Source: Gynurincola endophyticus
GTDB taxonomy: Bacteria; Bacteroidota; Bacteroidia; Chitinophagales; Chitinophagaceae
DNA: 64,000 nt
Direction of reading: 5' to 3'
NCBI RefSeq assembly: GCF_003991195.1
Contig: NZ_RCWL01000006.1
Coordinates: 96,256-160,255 of the forward strand
Shown here: piece after piece, positions 42,063-50,106 of the stretch
Layout: the number at the start of each line of letters is the position of its first letter
Position numbering within the stretch: the stretch's first letter is position 1
Notes under the pieces: generated by a model
Databases searched by the model: none
What the model was told of the DNA's origin: nothing
What the model saw: only the letters and a program-made list of their open reading frames with translations
Translations under genes and position numbers: made by a program

Positions 42063-45000
42063 AACGTGAATTTAAAGTTTACATTAAAGCTTCTTCTGAA
42101 GAAATTATTAATTATCTCCTGAGTTTTGTTATTTGACAGGTTCATCAGATTGTTTGTACTGAGCGTTATGCTCAGATTGTTCAGTTTCTTAATCCGGTAG
42201 TTAACATAGAAGTGTTCTATACTCATTACTGAACTGTTGTGATAAGCCAGATTTGAGTACATCAGGTATAGAACGTTATCAAGTGCCAATGATTTAATCA
42301 ATAACGGATCACCGACACTTTCGGTAATTTCACTCAGAAGTGGGCTTTGAAGCCCTATGTATGACGATAGGAAGTCGTTAAAAGTGTTTTGCTTTGATAA
42401 TACATTCAATTGACTTCTATAGGAAATATTCATCCCGATTGTAAGGGATGGTGCGAGGTCAGCCTTAGTCATCCATCTGATCAGGTATCTTGGTAAAAGA
42501 TTTCCTACACGTGTAGTATTGTTCAGGTTCTGCTCTTTCAAATAACTTTCAAAGCTGGCATACCCTTTAGGTAAAACAGGAAATGCGGTGGTGGCATCCA
42601 TACCGTTCCAGTTATTAGCGTAAATAGAATACAGTTCTTCGCCGGGTAAATTGATAATTGGTTTACGCAGAATATCCATTTTATACTCTGGTATTGCCGC
42701 ATATCTTTTGATAGTAGATTTGTTATAATTAAAAGAAAGCTGGTTATACCACTTTACTTTATTACTAAAATTTGCTTCATTTGATACAAATATTTCAAGG
42801 CCCTTACTCAGCAGGCGCCCGTCATTCACCCAGGCATTATCTACTCCCAGAATCGGGTCGATCATTTTGTTGATGATCAGATCCTTTGAGTTGTTTTCAT
42901 AATAGTCAATGCTTGCATTAATATTTAATTTTTCAAAATATCTGTTTAAGCTGATATTCAGATTGTCTGAAGTTTCCCATTTAAGGTTGGGGTCATTCGG
43001 TTTCAATAACTGTAAAATCGGAGTGGCACCCTGTGCTGTAGTTTGCTTCATCACTTGTAAAAGCGAAGTGGTATTGTGATCAATATTACCGGTTTTACCA
43101 AAATTTACATTTATACTGGTATTCTTAAAATGGCGGTTTTTAGTCAGCTCCTCAAGATTAAATTTCGAACCTATTGACCATAATGGTATAAACTTGTTAT
43201 TGATATTAACACCAAACAGGTTGGATGCATCCCTTCTCAGGTTGGTTTCAATGATAATTTTATCTTTCCATTGATTCGTTAATAATAAGAATTCGGAATA
43301 GTAGTTTTCATTTACGTTAAAATTTCTGATGTTTTGTTTAATAATGCTTGATGCTGATTTATTCAGGATAGGGTATAACGGATCAAGATCAATATATACA
43401 GATGATTTGTTTTCAGAATTATAACCAAACTTCAATTCGTTCGTATACCCTATTTCTCTTTTTCTAGCCTCACCGCCGATAATGATCATTGATTTCAGGC
43501 TCCATTTAGGAACTTCGAAATGATAACTGGCTGTATAACGATAAGTTTGTGTTTTTTCGTCGGTAATACCTTCGTGCCGCATTTCTCCTCTGGGAATAAT
43601 ACTCTTCAGCTCACCATTTTCAACCCATGCAAACTTGTTGTAAGTGTGCCGGTATTCATAACTTTCTTCTCTGAAACGGTAAATATCCTGATGACGGCTA
43701 AAATTAAAGTTATAGATGAAATCAAAATGAAGCCTTTTCTTCACTTTGAACTTTGCGTTTAACTGGAATAGTAATTCGTTCTGATACTTATTACCAAAAT
43801 TATTCTGGTGTTCTGTTAATGGATAATAATTCCAATTGCGGTAACCTAACAGGTCGGTCATTGAGTCTTTAAATGATTGACGATAATCCATTGCTACAGG
43901 TAATGCTTTTCCTCCGGCATCAGCCCAGGGTGCGTACTGGATAAATTTATCAAGGTTTTGAGTAGGATCATGTGGCAGGTCATGCCTCCATTCTGTGTAT
44001 AAAATATGATTACCTAATTCTACGCCATTAAAAGGCAAAAATCTGTTTTTGTTATTAACGGTCAGTCTGTTCGATTCCTTACCGGGTGTTTCATGCAATT
44101 GTTTTAAACCACCGATCGAAAAGAAATAGGTATTTTGATTTCCGCCTCCGATAATTTGTGCATTAGCCTGTGTAAAGCCTGCATTTCGTTGGAAGTGATC
44201 TTTGATATCATTTCTGATATCCTGATTTCTGAAGCCTTCTATTTTGCGATTCACTTCTGTTGAACTGACAAGCCCTTTGCTTTCAGCATACTTTAGTTCT
44301 GCTACAGGCGAGAGGATAGGAAAGTTAGGTCTGTTGTAGAATCTGTCGTAATATTTCTGATCGAAGAGCCTTAGCTCCAGATCAATAATTTCTGAAGAAC
44401 TCAGGTAATCTTCGGCAAAGAGGTTCTTTTTGCGTGCTATACCGCTGGTGACTGATGCTGTTATCCTGGCTTTATTATTGACTTTTCCTTCTTTTGTGGT
44501 AAAGACAATTACACCGTTACCGGAACGGGCACCCCAGATGGCTGCTGCAGCTGCATCTTTTAGTACATCAACGCGCGCAATATCATCAGGATGTATATTG
44601 AATGTATTACTTTGATAAGGAATCTGATCTAAAATAATGAGCGGGTTCGGATTCGCGTGTATAGTAGTTCTTCCTCTGATCTGATATTGAGGAATGTTAT
44701 TGGTAAAATCATTATTAAAATGCTGAATCATGGCAGGAATCTGCATGGCAATGTTTTGCATGATATCAGGATTGGCATTGGTCGCAATTTCATTAGCTGT
44801 AAGTGACGATAATTTACCGGTAAACCTGTCTTTTGCCTGACGCACATACCCGGTATTGATCATTGTTTCTAATTCTTCAATCACTTCTGTTAATTGAAGG
44901 GTAGAGGTAATGGAATCGGTTATCTGAGTGTTTAGTGGCTGATGGCCTACATAGCTGACAGTAATTGGTACGGGTAGCGATTCAACCTTCATTTCAAAGT

Positions 45001-45448
45001 ACCCGTTATCATTGGTGCTGATGCCTCTTTTCTTATTGTTGACATAAACAGTAGCGCCTTTCAGGGCTTCCTGCCGTTGGTTAATTACTCTTCCCGAAAT
45101 TGTGATTTTATGAATGATTCTTTCTTTGGGTGTGGGATCATATTTCAGTACGATCACGTGTTGGTCAATGATGTAAGTAATCGGAAAAGAGAAGAACAAA
45201 GAGTCGAGTGCAGCATGAAAAGAAAGTTTCTCTGCTTTGAAGTTGATGCGCTCTTTTAAATACGAACCGATTTTGTCGTTTTCGAACTGAACAACATACT
45301 TACGATCTTTGGCAGTAGAAAGAATGCTGTCGAGAATTTTCTTGACAGAGGTGTTCCGGACATTGATCGTTATTGTTTGTGCATGCACGTTAGCGCATGT
45401 TGCTGCAAGAACAATTAATATAATTGCTAGGTGTTTCAATCGAGACAA
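42059..45448 (-). CDS. SusC/RagA-family TonB-dependent receptor with N-terminal STN signalling domain
   Basis: 1129 residues. No ATG fits the 5' end: the frame starts with TTG at 45448, or at a second TTG at 45439 that leads directly into the signal peptide KHLAIILIVLAATCANVHAQ. Domains in order: STN (about 27-110, ITINVRNTSVKKILDSIL ... FKAEKLSFHAALDSLFF), carboxypeptidase-like beta domain (ITISGRVINQRQEALKGATVYV), plug (MINTGYVRQAKDRFTGKLSS, DVLKDAAAAAIWGARSGNGVIVFTTK) and a long barrel ending in FNVNFKFTL. The STN domain is the part that contacts a FecR anti-sigma factor, so this is a signal-transducing receptor, matching the fecR and ECF sigma genes upstream on the same strand. Confidence 0.95.
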   Translation of the reverse strand: MSRLKHLAIILIVLAATCANVHAQTITINVRNTSVKKILDSILSTAKDRKYVVQFENDKIGSYLKERINFKAEKLSFHAALDSLFFSFPITYIIDQHVIVLKYDPTPKERIIHKITISGRVINQRQEALKGATVYVNNKKRGISTNDNGYFEMKVESLPVPITVSYVGHQPLNTQITDSITSTLQLTEVIEELETMINTGYVRQAKDRFTGKLSSLTANEIATNANPDIMQNIAMQIPAMIQHFNNDFTNNIPQYQIRGRTTIHANPNPLIILDQIPYQSNTFNIHPDDIARVDVLKDAAAAAIWGARSGNGVIVFTTKEGKVNNKARITASVTSGIARKKNLFAEDYLSSSEIIDLELRLFDQKYYDRFYNRPNFPILSPVAELKYAESKGLVSSTEVNRKIEGFRNQDIRNDIKDHFQRNAGFTQANAQIIGGGNQNTYFFSIGGLKQLHETPGKESNRLTVNNKNRFLPFNGVELGNHILYTEWRHDLPHDPTQNLDKFIQYAPWADAGGKALPVAMDYRQSFKDSMTDLLGYRNWNYYPLTEHQNNFGNKYQNELLFQLNAKFKVKKRLHFDFIYNFNFSRHQDIYRFREESYEYRHTYNKFAWVENGELKSIIPRGEMRHEGITDEKTQTYRYTASYHFEVPKWSLKSMIIIGGEARKREIGYTNELKFGYNSENKSSVYIDLDPLYPILNKSASSIIKQNIRNFNVNENYYSEFLLLTNQWKDKIIIETNLRRDASNLFGVNINNKFIPLWSIGSKFNLEELTKNRHFKNTSINVNFGKTGNIDHNTTSLLQVMKQTTAQGATPILQLLKPNDPNLKWETSDNLNISLNRYFEKLNINASIDYYENNSKDLIINKMIDPILGVDNAWVNDGRLLSKGLEIFVSNEANFSNKVKWYNQLSFNYNKSTIKRYAAIPEYKMDILRKPIINLPGEELYSIYANNWNGMDATTAFPVLPKGYASFESYLKEQNLNNTTRVGNLLPRYLIRWMTKADLAPSLTIGMNISYRSQLNVLSKQNTFNDFLSSYIGLQSPLLSEITESVGDPLLIKSLALDNVLYLMYSNLAYHNSSVMSIEHFYVNYRIKKLNNLSITLSTNNLMNLSNNKTQEIINNFFRRSFNVNFKFTL

Positions 45449-45498
45449 GAAATAACAGTGAAGTTATATCCGAAAATAAACATTACCCCAAAGTTTAC

Positions 45499-45543
45499 AA
45501 AAAAAAACTGCATAAGATATTTATACAAATATCCTATGCAGTT
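45499..45543 (-). terminator. Intrinsic terminator between fecR and susC
   Basis: On the minus strand, stem aactgcata-N-gatattt pairs with aaatatc-N-tatgcagtt (45506-45522 with 45527-45543; one mismatch, loop atac) and is followed by a run of seven T residues (complement of 45499-45505). It lies 84 bases after the fecR stop, so susCD is probably transcribed from its own promoter between 45449 and 45498. Confidence 0.75.
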
Positions 45544-45626
45544 GCGGATTTCATCTGATTAACATACTGCAAAAGTGTTATATCCGCTCTGTGCGAATAA
45601 ATGAGTTATATGTATTACGTTGATGG

Positions 45627-46862
45627 TTAGTTGATTATAGAAAGCTTATTTGGGTAAACGGAACTATCTAATTTTAGCGTAATTCCTAAATAGGTTAATA
45701 TTTTCAGATTTTCTGAAATTTCTTGTCTTGGATCAAATGTGATCGTAAACTTACGGTGAAGGTTAAAGTCTTTATTAACCTCTAAGTTCAGGTTGTACCA
45801 GTTTTTTAAGGTCAAAAGAATACTTCCGATTTCGCTGTTATCCCAGGAGAGCATTCCATCATACTTTCCGGAGAGCGTTTCAAGGTCAAATTCTTTTGAT
45901 TCAATACCTTCGTTAGAAGTGATGGCTGATTTACCGGCAATAAGAACTTCTCTTCCTGAATAATAGTTTACTTCCACTACACCTTCTAATACACCCGTTT
46001 CAAAAAAATCCTGTTCTTTGAGTGAACTAATCCAGAAACTTGTACCCAAAACGGTTACCTGAGCCGGTGCGTTGAGTTTTTCGTTTATTACTTCTACTTT
46101 AAAAGGTTGCTTTCTTTTCGTTTTCTGAACACTAAAGAGGGCTTCACCTGCGAGCGCTACTTTGCGCTCCGTTTCTGTAAAAGAAAGTGGAAATTTCAAC
46201 GATGATCCGGGGTGTAAACCGATTTTACTGCCGTCTGCTAAAAGCAGATTAATTTTACCGTTATAAGGTGTTTCAACAAAAACGGTGGTGGATGTTGGCT
46301 TTTTATGAACTTCACTGATAATTTCTCCGTTTGGATACATTATAGATTCATTAGAAAATACAATGGTATCTATAGCTTTTTCAATAATAATAGGCTGATC
46401 ATTACCAATTCTGATTACTGTTCTGTCTGCAGCTGGTTTACTAACGTGTGCAGGTAATGTAAACAGCCTGGTGATTGCTGTAGGGTCGGTAGGGTTTTTG
46501 TCTAAACTGTTCATATACCATACTATGCCTCCCAATACTACTATCAGTACCCCTGCGGCGATAGATAAAAGTTGCCGGTATTTGGTAAAGAACGATTTAG
46601 GCTCTTCGGTTTCACGTATACAGTCGATGAATATTTTTTCTACGTCATCTTTTGAGATGCTCTCCAGTTTAGAAAATTGCTCATCTAATAAGGCAGCAGA
46701 AGAGTACTCGCCCACCAGTTTCTCAAACAAGGCAAGATTTGCTTCGTTTTGACAGACCCATTGTATAAGTTCATCTTTTTCAGCAGTAGTGATTTCTCCT
46801 GATAAAAAGCTCTCAATGAGGTCTACGATACGGTCAATATGTTCATAATCCAGTTCAGGCAT
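45627..46862 (-). CDS. FecR-family anti-sigma factor
   Basis: 411 residues. The cytoplasmic N-terminal part (1-95) is helical and would hold the ECF sigma factor. One membrane helix (LLSIAAGVLIVVLGGIVWYM) lies at about 95-115. The periplasmic part has the FecR beta-rich core: NRTVIRIG-like repeat, VETPYNGKINLLLADGSKIGLHPGSSLKFPLSF (LADGSxVxLNxxS pattern), RKVALAGEALFSVQK, FKVEVINEKLNAPAQVTVLGTSFWI. The end (YDGMLSWDNSEIGSILLTLKNWYNLNLEV) is the STN-like DUF4974 region that meets the receptor. It transmits the ligand signal from the SusC STN domain to the sigma factor encoded 147 bases upstream. Confidence 0.94.
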   Translation of the reverse strand: MPELDYEHIDRIVDLIESFLSGEITTAEKDELIQWVCQNEANLALFEKLVGEYSSAALLDEQFSKLESISKDDVEKIFIDCIRETEEPKSFFTKYRQLLSIAAGVLIVVLGGIVWYMNSLDKNPTDPTAITRLFTLPAHVSKPAADRTVIRIGNDQPIIIEKAIDTIVFSNESIMYPNGEIISEVHKKPTSTTVFVETPYNGKINLLLADGSKIGLHPGSSLKFPLSFTETERKVALAGEALFSVQKTKRKQPFKVEVINEKLNAPAQVTVLGTSFWISSLKEQDFFETGVLEGVVEVNYYSGREVLIAGKSAITSNEGIESKEFDLETLSGKYDGMLSWDNSEIGSILLTLKNWYNLNLEVNKDFNLHRKFTITFDPRQEISENLKILTYLGITLKLDSSVYPNKLSIIN

Positions 46863-46979
46863 GTTCCTCTAGTACTTGTTCTTTTATATAAAACGCTGAT
46901 TCCTTTAAATAGTAACCACTTTAGGTATACTTTATTTTTCAAAAAAAACAGACATTTTTAATCTGTTGATTATCAAAAT

Positions 46980-47008
46980 AAAAGGCTACTGAACATCAGT
47001 AACCTTTT
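46980..47008 (-). terminator. Intrinsic terminator after the ECF sigma gene
   Basis: Hairpin with arms aaaagg-c-tactga (46980-46992) and tcagta-a-cctttt (46996-47008), one internal mismatch, three-base loop. On the minus strand it lies just after the sigma stop at 47010 and is followed by a T-rich stretch (ATTTTG), so fecR has its own or readthrough transcription. Confidence 0.7.
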
Positions 47009-47009
47009 G

Positions 47010-47555
47010 CTAATTTAAATGGTCTTTAAAGTTCTTTAAGATTTTGTATTTCTGTGTCTTTATATATGCTTCGGTGGTTTTCAGGCGGTGGGCGATTTCT
47101 TTGTTGGAAGCCCCGTCTACATATGTCTGTTTGAGTATATCTCGTTGTTTAGGAGAGAGTGTTTGCCATTTTTTGTACACTTTTGACAATAATTTTGCTT
47201 TCATATATGCTTCTTCATCCTGCATTTCCTGGCTTTTCTTAGAATGAAGTACCTGATAGTTCTCCATTGTTGTTTGCTCTTTGTTTTTCTTTTTTTGAAA
47301 ATCTATACTGGCATTTTTGCAAGATTTCAGTATGTAGGCGATTAAACTGCGTTCAGAGTCAAACCGGTCTTTGTGTTTATATATTTTTATAATAACATCC
47401 TGAAGAATGTCTTTTACATCGTCTGCATCTTTTACATGGTTGTACACCTGAATTTTTAAGAAATTCGAGTGCTTTTCAATAAACTCCTTAACGGAAAGTG
47501 TTGTTCCGTTACTGAATTGAAAATACCATTCGGGATTGCTGAGATGTTGACTCAT
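47010..47555 (-). CDS. RNA polymerase ECF sigma factor
   Basis: 181 residues from ATG 47555. Longer in-frame starts at 47582 and 47621 exist, but the extra residues (NVIIQTKDNILAMRELLQII) do not belong to the family. Region 2 is LKIQVYNHVKDADDVKDILQDVIIKIYKHKDRF with the -10-binding aromatic/basic helix, and region 4 is WQTLSPKQRDILKQTYVDGASNKEIAHRLKTTEAYIKTQKYKIL, a helix-turn-helix for the -35 element. This is the sigma-70 family ECF type that Bacteroidota pair with FecR. It should drive the susCD genes when the receptor is occupied. It diverges from the superoxide dismutase gene. Confidence 0.92.
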   Translation of the reverse strand: MSQHLSNPEWYFQFSNGTTLSVKEFIEKHSNFLKIQVYNHVKDADDVKDILQDVIIKIYKHKDRFDSERSLIAYILKSCKNASIDFQKKKNKEQTTMENYQVLHSKKSQEMQDEEAYMKAKLLSKVYKKWQTLSPKQRDILKQTYVDGASNKEIAHRLKTTEAYIKTQKYKILKNFKDHLN

Positions 47556-47739
47556 GAATATTATTTGTAACAGTTCACGCATTGCTAAAATATTATCTTT
47601 TGTTTGTATAATTACGTTCATACAAAAGAATTTGTAATTTTCTCCTCATTTGAAGCAATTAGTTGACCTGGATTAATTTTTGTGTAATTAAGCTGATTGT
47701 CGGATTGTTTTTTTACCTTAGTAATTATAATTCAAGCAT

Positions 47740-48483
47740 ATGTCTACAAATAATACTACACGACGAGCATTTATTTCGAATACAGCTAAAGTGGGTATTG
47801 GTGCGATGGTTTTACCGGGAGTTTTACAAAGTTGTGGAAATAATGCGGCTGTTGCTTTACCTACAGTAGGGTTTCAACAAGCTGCTTTACCCTATGCATA
47901 CAATGCTTTGGAACCTGTAATTGATGCAGCTACTATGGAATTGCACTATACCAAACATGCAGCCAGTTATGCCAGTAATTTAAAAGCTGCATTGGAAGAG
48001 GAAAATGTGGATGTAAGCAAAAATACTTTAGAAAATATTCTGGCTACCGTTTCGAAGTATTCTACAAAAATGCGTAACAATGCCGGAGGGCACTATAATC
48101 ATGAATTATTCTGGCAAATGATGCGCCCTGCTGCAGATCAAAATGCCCCTGCGGGTGATCTGCTGGCTGCTATTGAACACCAGTTTAATAGTTTCGACGC
48201 TTTCAAAAGTCAATTTACAGAAGCTGCAAAGTCTACTTTTGGTAGCGGCTGGGCCTGGTTGATTATTGACGGAAAAAAACAGCTTCAGATAACTTCAACA
48301 CCCAATCAGGATAATCCATTAATGGATGTAGCAGCTGTTAAAGGCACTCCTTTGTTAGGATTAGATGTTTGGGAACATGCTTATTATCTGAATTATCAGA
48401 ACCGCCGCCCTGAATATATTGAGAAGTGGTGGAGTCTGGTAAACTGGGATTATGTAGCATCCCGCTATGCTGCAGTAAAATAA
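47740..48483 (+). CDS. sodA: Exported superoxide dismutase (Mn-type Fe/Mn family)
   Basis: 247 residues, about 40 longer than a cytosolic enzyme because of a leader: TTRRAFISNTAKVGIGAMVLPGVLQSC has the twin arginine of a Tat signal (Arg8-Arg9) and a lipobox-like cysteine at 32. Metal ligands are in place: His in LHYTKHAASY, His in GGHYNHELFW, and Asp and His in LDVWEHAYYL. Two positions distinguish metals in this family: AGGHYNH has Gly where Fe enzymes have Gln, and STPNQDNPLM has the Gln typical of Mn enzymes. So a Mn-dependent periplasmic or membrane-anchored enzyme is predicted. It removes superoxide outside the cytoplasm. Monocistronic, with a terminator downstream. Confidence 0.93.
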   Translation: MSTNNTTRRAFISNTAKVGIGAMVLPGVLQSCGNNAAVALPTVGFQQAALPYAYNALEPVIDAATMELHYTKHAASYASNLKAALEEENVDVSKNTLENILATVSKYSTKMRNNAGGHYNHELFWQMMRPAADQNAPAGDLLAAIEHQFNSFDAFKSQFTEAAKSTFGSGWAWLIIDGKKQLQITSTPNQDNPLMDVAAVKGTPLLGLDVWEHAYYLNYQNRRPEYIEKWWSLVNWDYVASRYAAVK

Positions 48484-48555
48484 TACTGATAAAATAAACT
48501 GCTACTGTTGATGAGGTTATCATGAATAGTAAAAGGTTTTAAAATATCTGTAAAG

Positions 48556-48585
48556 GCCTCCTGACGTAGTTTCGGAGGCTTTTTT
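48556..48585 (+). terminator. Intrinsic terminator after superoxide dismutase gene
   Basis: Stem gcctcc/ggaggc (48556-48561, 48574-48579), 12-base loop, then a run of six T residues (48580-48585), 72 bases after the stop codon. Confidence 0.75.
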
Positions 48586-48656
48586 GACGCTATACCTCTT
48601 CTAATTCAATGAAATACTGTAAATTGACCTTTTGTTTTTAATTTAAAGAAAAGTCA

Positions 48657-49895
48657 ATGCAACAACCCCTGATTCAAGATGATGTAGTGGTAATGGGAAT
48701 TTTAGCCGCCATCTTAGGGCTGGTATTTACTACAGCTGCCAGTAATAACAAACATCTGAAAAAATTTTACTCCATTGTACCTGCACTGCTATTGTGTTAT
48801 TTCATTCCGGGAATATTGAATTCTTCTAACGTTATATCCGGCGAGCAATCCGGTTTGTATAAAATGGCTTCTTCTTATTTGTTGCCTGCATCATTAGTAC
48901 TTTTTACTTTAAATCTTGACATTCCTGCCATCTGGCGATTGCGCAAAAAAGCCGGCTTATTATTTTTCACCGGTACGATCGGGGTGATGGTGGGTGGCCC
49001 ACTGGCAATGTTTATTGTAGGGCAGTTCTCTCCTGAAACGGTAAACGGAGAAACCTGGAAAGGTCTGACGACGCTGGCTGGTAGCTGGATCGGCGGCGGA
49101 GCTAATCAAACGGCACTTTTTGAGATGTTACAGCCATCAGGAGCTTTATATTCAGCCACCATCGCCGTAGATGTTATTTGTGCTAATATCTGGATGGCAT
49201 TGTTGATTTATTCAGCCAGTAAAGCTAAAAAGATAGATAAATGGTTAAAAGCCGATACTTCTGAAATTGATGCTATTCAGCAAAAGCTCGCTATTCAACA
49301 GGCAGAAGGTGAACGAATGCCTACGCTGACCAGCATGATGCAAATTATAGGAGTTGCCCTGGGTGGTGTGGCAATTGCACATGGATTAGGTACTTTTTTG
49401 GCCGATTATATCAGAGAAAACGCCGCACATTTAAGTAAATATTCATTAGATTCTCAGTTCTTCTGGAAGGTGTTTATCGCGACCCTGGTAGGCGTTGCTT
49501 TGTCTTTTACAAAAGTGCGCAAACTGGAAGGATACGGTGCCTCAAAAATGGCTTCAGTTTTCTTATATATATTGATTGCTACCATCGGTATGAAAATGGA
49601 TATTCTTGCTATGTTCCAACAGCCCGGTTTATTCGCAGTGGGTGCTATCTGGATCACCTTCCACGGATTACTCATTTTAGTAGTGGCGAAATTAACCAGA
49701 ACCCCTTTGTTTTTCGCCGGCGTAGGTAGTATGGCAAATATCGGTGCGGCCGCTTCTGCTCCTGTGGTGGCTTCAGCTTTTAATCCTGCTTTAGCTCCCG
49801 TAGGTGTGATTTTAGCCATATTAGGTTATGCTATCGGTACAAACGCCGCATATATATGCGGTTTAGTAATGCAGTGGGTAGGAGGTATGTTTTGA
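48657..49895 (+). CDS. DUF819 family membrane protein
   Basis: 412 residues with about ten membrane helices. Family-typical phrases are YLLPASLVLFTLNLDIPAI, GGPLAMFIVGQF, TLAGSWIGGGANQTALFEML, and near the end MANIGAAASAPVVASAFNPALAPVGVILAILGYAIGTNAAYICGLVMQ. DUF819 (YjcL-like) proteins are inner-membrane proteins of unknown function, with the glycine-rich paired repeats of secondary transporters. Two soluble loops occur, one near 190-215 (KKIDKWLKADTSEIDAIQQKLAIQQAE). The gene stands alone, 173 bases after the dismutase, and a terminator follows. I cannot assign a substrate. Confidence 0.9.
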   Translation: MQQPLIQDDVVVMGILAAILGLVFTTAASNNKHLKKFYSIVPALLLCYFIPGILNSSNVISGEQSGLYKMASSYLLPASLVLFTLNLDIPAIWRLRKKAGLLFFTGTIGVMVGGPLAMFIVGQFSPETVNGETWKGLTTLAGSWIGGGANQTALFEMLQPSGALYSATIAVDVICANIWMALLIYSASKAKKIDKWLKADTSEIDAIQQKLAIQQAEGERMPTLTSMMQIIGVALGGVAIAHGLGTFLADYIRENAAHLSKYSLDSQFFWKVFIATLVGVALSFTKVRKLEGYGASKMASVFLYILIATIGMKMDILAMFQQPGLFAVGAIWITFHGLLILVVAKLTRTPLFFAGVGSMANIGAAASAPVVASAFNPALAPVGVILAILGYAIGTNAAYICGLVMQWVGGMF

Positions 49896-50036
49896 TGCTA
49901 ATACCCCATTTATATAAAACGTTTAAAAAACAGAAATATTATCATGCGAAAAGCATTATTATTTCACAATAACGTTCAATAAACTGTTATTAAAAAACAA
50001 ATAACCTTTTTAAAATAAAACAGCTTTTATATCTTC

Positions 50037-50064
50037 AGGCAATCTTAAAAAGATTGCCTTTTTT
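50037..50064 (+). terminator. Intrinsic terminator after DUF819 gene
   Basis: Stem aggcaatctt/aagattgcct (50037-50046, 50050-50059), loop of three A, and a T-run to 50064. A 142-base gap separates it from the DUF819 stop; the intervening DNA is AT-rich with no gene. Confidence 0.8.
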
Positions 50065-50106
50065 ATGATACCTTTTTAAATTTAATGTACCATAACCAAA
50101 TGTCTC

